Shown piece after piece: positions 55,454 through 64,000 of a stretch of 64,000 bases of DNA. Location of the stretch: the NCBI RefSeq assembly GCF_003226565.1, contig NZ_QKOE01000006.1, forward strand, positions 186,001 through 250,000, in the 5' to 3' direction. Below the pieces are notes generated by a model. It did not search any database. It was given only the letters and a program-made list of their open reading frames with translations, and had not been told where the DNA came from. The first letter of the stretch is position 1. Every line of letters starts with the position of its first letter. The DNA is from Parazoarcus communis SWub3 = DSM 12120 (GTDB taxonomy: Bacteria; Pseudomonadota; Gammaproteobacteria; Burkholderiales; Rhodocyclaceae). Both the position numbers and the translations under genes were made by a program.

Positions 55454-57136
55454 ATGCCGCCCCCTGCTGCCGAGCGCTTCCTCCCTTTTCTCACCTGGCC
55501 GCGCCAGTGGGCAAAGCATGGTATCCGAGGCGACCTGCTGGCCGGCCTGACGGTTGCGCTGGTACTGATCCCCCAATCCCTGGCCTATGCCCAGCTTGGC
55601 TCCCTGCCACCCTACGTCGGGCTCTATGCTGCATTGCTGCCGGCGCTGGTCGGCGCCCTGTTCGGCTCATGCGGGCAACTATCGACCGGCCCGGTCGCAC
55701 TGACCGCCCTGCTCTCAGGCGCCAGCCTGCTGCCGCTTGCCAAGCCGGACACGCCCGAATTTCTGGCCTTGGCGGTACTGCTGGCGCTGCTTTCCGGGCT
55801 CATCCAGCTGCTGCTTGGCCTGCTGCGGCTGGGCTGGCTGCTGAACCTGATGTCCTATCCAGTGCTGATGGGCTTCATCAATGCCGCGGCGCTGGTGATC
55901 TGCCTGTCGCAACTGCCCCCGCTGCTTGGCATCAGCATGCCCAACGAGGGCCAGCTGCTCAGCGACCTGGCCCATGCCTTTGGTCACGGCATCGACCCGG
56001 CGTCCACCGCCTTTGGCCTGACCGCGCTCGCCGCACTATTCCTGATCCGCCACTTCACCCCTGCGCTACCGGGCGTACTGATCGTGGTTGCGCTGGCCAC
56101 CGTCGCCTCTGCCGCGACGGGTTTTGCGGCCGCCGGCGGTGCCGTGGTCGGCGAGATTCCGCACGGACTTCCGCAGTTGCAGCGACCCGCAATCAGCGTT
56201 GACCATATTGCAATGCTTTTGCCCACAGCCTTCGTCATTGCCTTGGTGAGCTTCATGGAGGCCGCATCCAGCGCCAAGCTGATCTCCGGCAAGACGCGTC
56301 AGCCCTGGGACCAGAATCAGGAGCTGATCGGCCAGGGGCTTGCCAAACTCGCCGCGGCCTTCTCGGGCGCGATGCCAGTCAGCGCTTCGTTTTCGCGCTC
56401 TGCCCTGAACTACGCCAGTGGCGCACGCACCGGGCTTTCCAATCTGGTCACGGTTGGCATGGTGCTGCTGACGCTGCTGTACTTCACCCCTTTGCTGTGG
56501 CATCTGCCCAAACCCGTGCTGGCCGCAATCATCTTGCAGGCGGTGGCGAACCTGCTCGACTTCAAGGCCCTTCGCCGGGCCTGGCATGCCAGCCGCGACG
56601 ACGGTCTGGCAGCCACCCTCACCTTCGTCGCCACCCTGGCCTTTGCCCCCAACATCCAGACCGGCATCCTCACCGGGCTGATGCTGTCGCTCGCGCTCAT
56701 GGTGTATCGCAGCATGAGCCCCCGGGTCGCCCTGCTCGGCCTGCACCCGGATGGCACCTACCGCGACCTGGAGCGCTTCGGCCTGCCCCACCCCGCACCC
56801 TACCTGGTGATCCTGCGCTTCGACAGCCCGCTGACCTTCGTCACCGCCGCCACGTTCGAAGACGCCATGTTGCGTGCCGCGCGCGCCCAGCCAGAAGTGA
56901 AGACGGTGCTGGTGTCGGGCGCCGGCATCAATGACATCGACGCCACCGGCCTGCACGTCATTGCCGGCCTGATCGAGCGCTTTCGTGCGCAAGGCCAGTC
57001 ACTTGCTTTTTGCGGCCTGAAGAAACAGGTCATCGACGCCATGGAGCGCGACGGGCTGTGGCCGCGTTTGAACGGCCACGCCGCCTATCGCACCGAAGCG
57101 CATGCACTCACGCACTTGCTTGAATCGCCAGCATGA
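55454..57136 (+). CDS. SulP-family anion transporter with C-terminal STAS domain
   Basis: 560 aa: SulP membrane domain (about residues 25-410; IPQSLAYAQLGSLPPYVGLYAALLPA, FMEAASSAKLISG, PVSASFSRSALNYASGARTGLSN) and STAS domain (~440-555; AGINDIDATGLHVIAGLIERF, with the Asp-Ala-Thr-Gly motif of anti-sigma-antagonist folds). Transports sulfate, bicarbonate or dicarboxylate; substrate not decidable. Confidence 0.92.
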   Translation: MPPPAAERFLPFLTWPRQWAKHGIRGDLLAGLTVALVLIPQSLAYAQLGSLPPYVGLYAALLPALVGALFGSCGQLSTGPVALTALLSGASLLPLAKPDTPEFLALAVLLALLSGLIQLLLGLLRLGWLLNLMSYPVLMGFINAAALVICLSQLPPLLGISMPNEGQLLSDLAHAFGHGIDPASTAFGLTALAALFLIRHFTPALPGVLIVVALATVASAATGFAAAGGAVVGEIPHGLPQLQRPAISVDHIAMLLPTAFVIALVSFMEAASSAKLISGKTRQPWDQNQELIGQGLAKLAAAFSGAMPVSASFSRSALNYASGARTGLSNLVTVGMVLLTLLYFTPLLWHLPKPVLAAIILQAVANLLDFKALRRAWHASRDDGLAATLTFVATLAFAPNIQTGILTGLMLSLALMVYRSMSPRVALLGLHPDGTYRDLERFGLPHPAPYLVILRFDSPLTFVTAATFEDAMLRAARAQPEVKTVLVSGAGINDIDATGLHVIAGLIERFRAQGQSLAFCGLKKQVIDAMERDGLWPRLNGHAAYRTEAHALTHLLESPA

Positions 57137-57155
57137 CTTTACGCCCTGATTAATA

Positions 57156-57184
57156 TTGACTTTTCAGAATCTCTCAGTTATTGT
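57156..57184 (+). promoter_or_regulatory. Sigma-70-type promoter of rplU
   Basis: TTGACT (57156-57161), a 17-bp spacer and TATTGT (57179-57184) lie 38 bp before the rplU ATG. Confidence 0.7.
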
Positions 57185-57222
57185 GCGCGATTCTTTGCAA
57201 ACCCATCAACTGGAGCAACACC

Positions 57223-57534
57223 ATGTACGCGGTGATAAAAACCGGTGGCAAGCAGTATCGCGTCGTCGCCGGCGAAAAGATCAAGGTAGAACAGATACCG
57301 GCCGACGTGGGTTCCCAAATCACCATCGACCAGGTCTTCATGGTCGGCGAAGGCGAGTCGGTCAAGATCGGCACGCCGGTGGTTGCCGGAGCTAGCGTCA
57401 CGGCTTCCGTGGTTTCCCACGGTCGTCACGACAAAGTCAAGATTTTCAAGATGCGCCGCCGCAAGCACTACCAGAAGCACCAGGGGCATCGTCAGAACTA
57501 CACCGAAATCCGCATCGACGCGATCTCGGCCTGA
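57223..57534 (+). CDS. rplU: 50S ribosomal protein L21
   Basis: 103 aa, full length. Starts [20 protein letters not shown] and contains [21 protein letters not shown], the L21 signature. TGGAGC lies before the ATG. It heads the conserved rplU-rpmA-obgE cluster. Confidence 0.98.
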   Translation: MYAVIKTGGKQYRVVAGEKIKVEQIPADVGSQITIDQVFMVGEGESVKIGTPVVAGASVTASVVSHGRHDKVKIFKMRRRKHYQKHQGHRQNYTEIRIDAISA

Positions 57535-57552
57535 GTCAGGAGGTAATTCGAC

Positions 57553-57822
57553 ATGGCACACAAAAAAGCTGGCGGTAGTTCCCGTAACGGCCGCGACTCG
57601 GAATCGAAACGCCTTGGCGTGAAGCGCTACGGCGGTCAGTTCGTCCTCGCCGGCAACATCATCGTTCGCCAGCGCGGCACCGAATACCACCCGGGCGACA
57701 ACGTCGGCATCGGCAAGGATCACACCCTGTTCGCGCTGACCAACGGCACCGTCAAGTTCCTGGTGAAGGGCGCCGCCCGTCGCCGTACCGTGACGATCGT
57801 TCCCGAGGCTGCTGCAGCCTGA
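57553..57822 (+). CDS. rpmA: 50S ribosomal protein L27
   Basis: 89 aa. The N-terminus [19 protein letters not shown] and [10 protein letters not shown] are diagnostic of L27. Strong AGGAGG ribosome site; an intrinsic terminator follows 18 bp after the stop. Confidence 0.98.
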   Translation: MAHKKAGGSSRNGRDSESKRLGVKRYGGQFVLAGNIIVRQRGTEYHPGDNVGIGKDHTLFALTNGTVKFLVKGAARRRTVTIVPEAAAA

Positions 57823-57835
57823 CCTGCCCACCCCG

Positions 57836-59157
<1,322 letters not shown>

Positions 59158-59177
59158 CTTTCCGCCCTCCGCGCACC

Positions 59178-60293
59178 ATGAGAGACAAGATTCGCAACGC
59201 CCGCCGCCTGGTGGTCAAGGTTGGCAGCGCCCTGGTCACCAATAACGGTGCAGGCCTCGATCACGCCGCACTGGACGACTGGGCCCGACAGATTGCCGCC
59301 TTACGTGCGGAAGGCCGGGAAATCGCCCTGGTATCCTCAGGCGCCATCGCTGCAGGCATGCAGCGCCTGGGCTGGAGCAAGCGCCCGCACGAAATGCACA
59401 AGCTGCAGGCCGCAGCAGCCGTCGGCCAGATGGGACTGGTTGAAGCCTACGAAAAAGCCTTCTCCCGCCACGGATTACACACTGCGCAGATCCTGTTGAC
59501 GCACGAGGACTTGTCGGACCGCACCCGTTACCTGAACGCACGCTCGACCCTGACCACCCTGCTTGAGCTTGGCGTGATTCCGATCATCAACGAGAACGAC
59601 ACGGTCGTCACCGACGAAATCAAGTTTGGCGACAACGACACCCTCGGTGCGCTGGTCGCCAACCTGATCGAGGCCGAGACGCTGATCATCCTCACCGACC
59701 AACAAGGCCTGTACACTGCCGATCCGCGCAAGGACCCAACGGCCACGCTGATTTCTGAAGGTCGCGCGGAAGACCGCCAGTACGAAACCATGGCCGGCGG
59801 CGCCGGCACCGGCATCAGCCGCGGCGGCATGATCACCAAGATTCGCGCAGCGCAACGTGCGGCTCGCAGCGGAGCACATACCTGCATTGCCAGCGGCCGG
59901 GAGACCGATCCGATCCTGCAACTTGCTGCAGGTAGCGCGATAGGCACCTTGCTCTATGCCACCAGCACCCCCCTGCAGGCGCGCAAGCAGTGGATTGCGG
60001 ACCACCTACAGCTGGCAGGAGACTTAGTCATTGACGACGGTGCAGCAGCCGCACTGAAAAGCGGCAAGAGCCTGCTATCCGTAGGCGTGATCGAGGTACG
60101 CGGCAACTTCAAACGCGGCTCAGCCGTTGCCTGTCGCACAACATCTGGTGAAGAAGTCGCGCGCGGATTGGTCAACTACTCAGCCTCTGAATGCCGCCGA
60201 ATTTCGCGCAAGCCAACAGCAGAAATCGAAGCGCTACTTGGATATATCGATGAACCGGAACTCATTCATCGTGACAACATGATCGCAAACTGA
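59178..60293 (+). CDS. proB: Glutamate 5-kinase
   Basis: 371 aa: amino-acid kinase domain ([67 protein letters not shown]) and C-terminal PUA domain (~280-365). First step of proline synthesis. Follows obgE by 20 bp. Confidence 0.97.
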   Translation: MRDKIRNARRLVVKVGSALVTNNGAGLDHAALDDWARQIAALRAEGREIALVSSGAIAAGMQRLGWSKRPHEMHKLQAAAAVGQMGLVEAYEKAFSRHGLHTAQILLTHEDLSDRTRYLNARSTLTTLLELGVIPIINENDTVVTDEIKFGDNDTLGALVANLIEAETLIILTDQQGLYTADPRKDPTATLISEGRAEDRQYETMAGGAGTGISRGGMITKIRAAQRAARSGAHTCIASGRETDPILQLAAGSAIGTLLYATSTPLQARKQWIADHLQLAGDLVIDDGAAAALKSGKSLLSVGVIEVRGNFKRGSAVACRTTSGEEVARGLVNYSASECRRISRKPTAEIEALLGYIDEPELIHRDNMIAN

Positions 60294-60339
60294 CGCCCTA
60301 TACGTCGGCGAGCCATAAAATCAAACGCGGACCTCAGCG

Positions 60340-61380
60340 CTATTTGCCCCCTACCAACAACCGATCCAGCGCCAGCCGCCCGGATCGGACCGCCTGTCGC
60401 TCCGGCACCCCCACCCTGAACGCGATATGCAACCGCTCCGAACGCTCAAGATGCAATAACCCCGCCAATGACTGAATCACACCACTGACCCGACTGCCCC
60501 AGGTGGCATCAAGCTTTCCCTGCGCGAGGCGCGAGGTCATATCCGAAACGACATAATAGGGATGAACCGCCAAACCCTCTCTATTCAGATGGATCCAAAG
60601 TCGTTCCATCAAACGTCCTGCATGAAACGCATCCTGCGAATCCACCCCTCCCACGACGCACGCAATCATGGGCCCTGCACGCAGCGGCTGAATCTCAGCC
60701 AAGGCCATCACCCGATAAAGCCCCAGCAATTCGTTTAGGCGCTCCATTCGACCCCAAGGGCGAATCCAGCGCATGAAGTAACGCCCCCCCGGCGGCAGAT
60801 CCACCGATCGAATATCCAGCCCCTCGTCTATCGCCTCTCCTTCCCAGCGCAGACTACCCATCAACCACTCATGAAGCTCCCGACTGCAAAACCGGGCCTG
60901 ACCGCAAACCAGGGAAACTCGCGAGAACGCTGTACGCCCCCCATCGTCCTGCAGCAATACCAAACGTGCAGAACCTTCCGTCATTTCACTGACGGCGGCC
61001 CCCATGGCAGCCGGCAGCGGATTCCGCCGATAGCGGAAACGGTTTGTATGACGGGAGAACAAGGGATGCGACAGGCTCAGGCTATCGCCAATGGATGAAT
61101 CCACCGCGATAGAGAAATAGGGCTCACCACCTCCCAGATCCTCAATCCGGGGGACACACCGCCCACCGGTGATCTGATACAGATTCTCCGCAACCGCCCC
61201 CGCACTGAGCAAGGTCGCATGCCCAGCCGCACCAAATGGATTCTCGACCGGGGGCTGCCGGTAATGACAGGAAAACCGCCCTGCATCCCACTTGAATTGC
61301 CAATTCTGGGAATTATCGGCAGAAGGCGCCGCCCGCGCTGCCTCAGCAAGCATCCGCACGTGATCCGGGAGCGAGGTCAA
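60340..61380 (-). CDS. Nitroreductase-superfamily protein (Acg/MoeY-like)
   Basis: 346 aa. N-terminal AARAAPSADNSQNWQFKWD is the phosphate/FMN-binding start of nitroreductase folds, of the larger two-repeat type seen in Acg-like proteins and in the C-terminal half of ThiF-nitroreductase fusions. The catalytic role is unknown; some relatives bind FMN without reductase activity. It starts 21 bp after the methyltransferase stop, and a ThiF-type protein is encoded at the window edge on the same strand. Confidence 0.72.
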   Translation of the reverse strand: MTSLPDHVRMLAEAARAAPSADNSQNWQFKWDAGRFSCHYRQPPVENPFGAAGHATLLSAGAVAENLYQITGGRCVPRIEDLGGGEPYFSIAVDSSIGDSLSLSHPLFSRHTNRFRYRRNPLPAAMGAAVSEMTEGSARLVLLQDDGGRTAFSRVSLVCGQARFCSRELHEWLMGSLRWEGEAIDEGLDIRSVDLPPGGRYFMRWIRPWGRMERLNELLGLYRVMALAEIQPLRAGPMIACVVGGVDSQDAFHAGRLMERLWIHLNREGLAVHPYYVVSDMTSRLAQGKLDATWGSRVSGVIQSLAGLLHLERSERLHIAFRVGVPERQAVRSGRLALDRLLVGGK

Positions 61381-61401
61381 AGCGCAGCACCTATTGTCAT
61401 A

Positions 61402-62286
61402 TCAATATTTTCCACCAAACGGATCCGCATCGAGCCCGCCAAGCCGAAAGAATAACCTCAACTCATCAAGATCCTTACGATACCTGCGGGGCAATGCCTG
61501 ACGCATCTGACGAATCTTTACGGACAAATCCTGCGACAACGGCTTGGAGGCACTCTTTGCAATCATCAGGAAGGGGACTTTGAAGGTACTAAAGAGATTC
61601 ACCGCAGACGGAAGGAAATTCGTTGCCGCATCTCGAAACTCATCGTACTCAAACGCAGCCCGAAGTGAGCGCTCATAATCCAGCGAAAACAAGTGAGGCT
61701 GGTGCGCTGCATTCATATACGCAAAGAAAAGCACTGACTTCAATGACTTCAGGCGCCCAAAGTCTGTCAGATAGACCGCCCCGCCTGGCTTCAAGACCCG
61801 GGATATCTCGCGAAAACAGTCATCCAAGTGCTGACGGGCAGGCAAATGATGGAGGACGACCGTAGACATCACCGCATCCACGCTCCGGTCCGGGATGCAC
61901 GCCAACCGCGTAATGTCCCCCTGACGAAACGAAACGTTCTGCAACCCCAGGCTAGCGACGTGCTTACGCCCGCTCTCCAGCATGGTTTCCGACAGGTCGA
62001 CACCCACGAATTCGGTATCAGGATTCAGCCCTGCAACCTGCCCCAACTGCGTCGCCGGTCCGCACCCGAGATCAAGAACGCGCGCACACCCCTGTATGAC
62101 CTGACTGATGTGCGCAGAATGGAACAGATAACTGGCCGACATCACCCCATCAATCCGCCCCGCATGCGAATATGCAGCGACCTGCTCAGGATCACTCATT
62201 ACAAGATCCGGTTCAGGCTCACGGGGAAACTGACGCGCTCCAAATATCTCGCGCGCAAACACGGGAAGTAGGCTTAGTCTCGGCAT
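61402..62286 (-). CDS. SAM-dependent methyltransferase
   Basis: 294-aa class I methyltransferase: motif I VLDLGCGPATQLG, motif II FVGVDLSETML, QGDITRL, VLHHLP and LKPGGAVYLTDF. The N-terminal ~55 residues (FAREIFGARQFPREPEPDL) and the C-terminal ~100 residues outside the fold should determine the unknown substrate. The ATG lies only 14 bp after the terminator T tract of the PEP-CTERM gene, so its promoter is unclear; ATG 62199 is a possible internal start. Confidence 0.83.
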   Translation of the reverse strand: MPRLSLLPVFAREIFGARQFPREPEPDLVMSDPEQVAAYSHAGRIDGVMSASYLFHSAHISQVIQGCARVLDLGCGPATQLGQVAGLNPDTEFVGVDLSETMLESGRKHVASLGLQNVSFRQGDITRLACIPDRSVDAVMSTVVLHHLPARQHLDDCFREISRVLKPGGAVYLTDFGRLKSLKSVLFFAYMNAAHQPHLFSLDYERSLRAAFEYDEFRDAATNFLPSAVNLFSTFKVPFLMIAKSASKPLSQDLSVKIRQMRQALPRRYRKDLDELRLFFRLGGLDADPFGGKY

Positions 62287-62299
62287 GAGTCCATGAAAA

Positions 62300-62332
62300 C
62301 AAAAAACCTCCCGCCTTGCAAGCGGGAGGTTT
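62300..62332 (-). terminator. Intrinsic terminator of the PEP-CTERM gene
   Basis: AAACCTCCCGC / GCGGGAGGTTT stem; on the minus strand it runs into TTTTTTGTTTT. Confidence 0.88.
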
Positions 62333-62367
62333 GAATGGTTGCGCTGAAACCAGATTAACCCAGCAAC

Positions 62368-63180
62368 TTAAGCCAGCTTCCGACGGCGGGCTGCAACACC
62401 CATGCCGACCAGAGCGATACCCAACAAGGAGAGGGACGCAGGCTCCGGAACCGGGCGATTCTCGAAGTCAACAATGCCAACTGCATTACCAATTGCCAGC
62501 ATACCAGTCACCGGATTGAAGTTCCACGCACCACCCGTGCTATTGAAACCAGCAAGAGCGATGTTGTAAAACGGGCTCGGATCGAAGAAATATGACTCAC
62601 CAAGTGCAGTGAGGGCAAAATCGGTCTGGACGTTGATGAATGCCCCGAAAGTCGTGGACAAACCAGCCGTACCAGACCCAAGGATCAGCGAACCGTAACC
62701 CAAGGCAACGTCATCGGCGGTATTCGAAACCAACGCAGCAGAGCCAACACCTGCCGAGTTAGCCTGCTGGAAGGCATTGTTTCCATTCACATCCTGGAAA
62801 ACCCCAAAGGTAAAGGAAGTGATGTCATACAGACTACCGCTTTGCCCCAACACCCCGGAAGTCAACTTGACAGTCAAGGAAAACTGAGTGTAGAGACCGA
62901 TGTCCGAATACGCGGTCCCCGGCACAGCAACACTGTCGTACCCGAACGAAGTAAATTGAACCCAGCCACCACCGGTAAACGTATCCGGCCCAGAGATGTA
63001 AAGATGATCCGAGCTGGTACCACTTACAGAGTTGGCCGTCACAACACTGCCGGCGCCACCCAGACCATCGACGTCATACGAAAAATAGGGCGCGGCACTG
63101 GCTTGAGCCACCACACCAAACGAGAGAACAGCACCAGTAACAACAGTTGCAAGGTGCTTGCGCAAACTAGCTTCTTTCAT
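62368..63180 (-). CDS. PEP-CTERM exosortase-substrate protein
   Basis: 270 aa, Ser/Gly/Thr-rich secreted protein. Signal peptide ends near AQASAAP; the C-terminus is VPEP followed by a hydrophobic helix and RRRK (residues ~244-270), the exosortase sorting signal. Exported proteins of this kind are linked to EPS and floc formation (for example in Zoogloea/Thauera). GGAGATCG lies before ATG 63180. A sigma-54-type promoter lies 66 bp upstream. No exosortase gene is in the window. Confidence 0.9.
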   Translation of the reverse strand: MKEASLRKHLATVVTGAVLSFGVVAQASAAPYFSYDVDGLGGAGSVVTANSVSGTSSDHLYISGPDTFTGGGWVQFTSFGYDSVAVPGTAYSDIGLYTQFSLTVKLTSGVLGQSGSLYDITSFTFGVFQDVNGNNAFQQANSAGVGSAALVSNTADDVALGYGSLILGSGTAGLSTTFGAFINVQTDFALTALGESYFFDPSPFYNIALAGFNSTGGAWNFNPVTGMLAIGNAVGIVDFENRPVPEPASLSLLGIALVGMGVAARRRKLA

Positions 63181-63245
63181 TTCGATCTCCTTGGGTTTGA
63201 ATACTCAGCACTATCGCTTAAGCAGTCCGGTTTCACGCCAAACTT

Positions 63246-63264
63246 AAAGCACAAGTCATGCCAA
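63246..63264 (-). promoter_or_regulatory. Sigma-54 (RpoN) -24/-12 promoter of the PEP-CTERM gene
   Basis: On the minus strand TTGGCATGACTTGTGCTTT has the invariant GG-N10-GC spacing and TTGGCA at -24. The predicted start is near 63237, giving a leader of about 57 nt. PEP-CTERM genes are known targets of the RpoN/PrsK/PrsR system. Confidence 0.7.
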
Positions 63265-63401
63265 AAAATATTCACCTTAATAAACAGCAACTTGAAAACC
63301 AAAACTAAGTCCAACACAAGCGCACCGTAAAAAAATCCGACACTCCGCCACCTCATCCCCTGTTTGCAGCGCCACCTCCGGACTCAAAGATCAGACAGGG
63401 A

Positions 63402-64000
63402 TCAAACCCGAGCCCCCCTCATCCCCCTCAACTGCCGCCGTGCGACCCACAGTGCAATGCGCTGCAATGGGTTGCGATTCCCCCCAGGACGCCAGGTTCG
63501 CACAAAGCGCTGACGGTATGCGTCAAACTGAAAGCCATGTGGCGCAGGACGGACGACACCACGCCCCAGCAGAATCTTGAGGCTCTCAACCGCGGTCACG
63601 CCTGCACACAACTCACATGCGGCCACCGTGGACGGCCCCCGATGTTCAGCCAGATTCACCCGACTGGGATCAGCCAGATAGCCTCGCTGCAACATCGCTG
63701 GCGACAAGCCCAGAAGAAAGCGGATTGCCATCTCCTCCTCGTCACAACCGTCTAGGCAGAAGTAATCCTCGAACGACAGGCTGTCGGGCAGGAATGCCAG
63801 CACAGCCGTCCCCATGCCCAAGGGCGCTGCCGTGATTGCCGGAATCCCCAACCGGCGACATGCCGCGAAGGTGGCACGGCGGGCGTCGAACGCGAAGAAG
63901 TCCAGACCATCCACATAGAGATCGACACCCTCGAGAAAGCGCTCGAGATTGTCCAGCGTCACGCCTTCTGGAAAGGTCCGGATATCGAGCGCCGGATTGA
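63402..64000 (-). CDS. ThiF/E1-like adenylyltransferase, C-terminal part (5' end off the right edge)
   Basis: The frame is open to the window edge; the GTG at 63962 is internal. About 199 residues are visible: VDLYVDGLDFFAFDARRATF, AITAAPLGMGTAVLAFLP and CELCAGVTAVESLKILLGRG, typical of the ThiF/MoeB/E1 adenylation fold after its nucleotide loop. Such enzymes adenylate a carboxyl terminus. No ThiS/MoaD-like partner is visible. It lies upstream of the PEP-CTERM, methyltransferase and nitroreductase genes, on the same strand. Confidence 0.78.
   Translation of the reverse strand, partial: NPALDIRTFPEGVTLDNLERFLEGVDLYVDGLDFFAFDARRATFAACRRLGIPAITAAPLGMGTAVLAFLPDSLSFEDYFCLDGCDEEEMAIRFLLGLSPAMLQRGYLADPSRVNLAEHRGPSTVAACELCAGVTAVESLKILLGRGVVRPAPHGFQFDAYRQRFVRTWRPGGNRNPLQRIALWVARRQLRGMRGARV

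Overview
The window looks like a chromosomal segment of a high-GC betaproteobacterium, most likely of the Rhodocyclales type (Azoarcus/Thauera/Aromatoleum/Zoogloea neighbourhood). The reasons are the phaC-phaB polyhydroxybutyrate locus, the rplU-rpmA-obgE-proB order with an acid-tailed Obg, a fused indolepyruvate oxidoreductase, a PEP-CTERM protein with a sigma-54-like promoter, and an aromatic amine dehydrogenase operon. This placement is an inference from gene content; no rRNA is present to confirm it. No tRNA, rRNA, CRISPR array, insertion sequence or prophage was seen. Most long ORFs opposite real genes are GC-rich shadows.

Layout. 1-6.5 kb: PHB synthesis (phaB partial, phaC), a small membrane protein, pgeF-rluD, bamD, and an HPP/CBS membrane protein. 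6.7-15.8 kb: 2-hydroxy-acid dehydrogenase, a LysR regulator, malate synthase G (glcB), fused indolepyruvate ferredoxin oxidoreductase with a divergent Lrp-type regulator. 15.9-18.4 kb: a chemoreceptor and an EAL phosphodiesterase. 18.5-30.8 kb: one uninterrupted minus-strand run. In transcription order it is aauB-aauE-aauD-aauA (tryptophan tryptophylquinone aromatic amine dehydrogenase), a monohaem cytochrome c, DUF1329, DUF1302, an MMPL/RND exporter, a YCF48 protein, a TerB-like protein and an acyl-CoA synthetase. A divergent EutR-like AraC regulator and a perfect FNR-type box lie upstream of aauB.

32.5-36.2 kb: FadR-type regulator with a 33-bp palindromic operator, followed by a polar amino-acid ABC importer. 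36.2-42.8 kb: cyclic-di-GMP proteins (a periplasmic binding protein translationally coupled to a GGDEF-EAL protein; a Cache-HAMP-PAS-PAS-GGDEF protein) flanking a cell-wall amidase. 42.8-50.3 kb: 8-oxoguanine deaminase, an SLC13/RCK transporter with a hairpin covering its ribosome-binding site, the three-gene transhydrogenase pntAa-pntAb-pntB, and a PP2C phosphatase. 50.5-55.3 kb: glycolate oxidase operon glcC-glcD-(44-aa ORF)-glcE-glcF. 55.4-60.3 kb: SulP transporter, then rplU-rpmA-obgE-proB. 60.3-64 kb: a minus-strand group of ThiF/E1-like protein (partial), PEP-CTERM protein, SAM methyltransferase and nitroreductase-like protein.

How they fit together: GlcDEF makes glyoxylate from glycolate and GlcB condenses it with acetyl-CoA to malate, although the two loci are 40 kb apart. 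The amine dehydrogenase, indolepyruvate oxidoreductase and acyl-CoA synthetase suggest aromatic amine, aromatic amino acid and fatty or aryl acid catabolism feeding acetyl-CoA, which phaB/phaC can store as PHB. The most unusual material is the aau run joined to the DUF1329/DUF1302/RND/YCF48 module, the ThiF/PEP-CTERM/methyltransferase/nitroreductase group, and several cis-regulatory elements.
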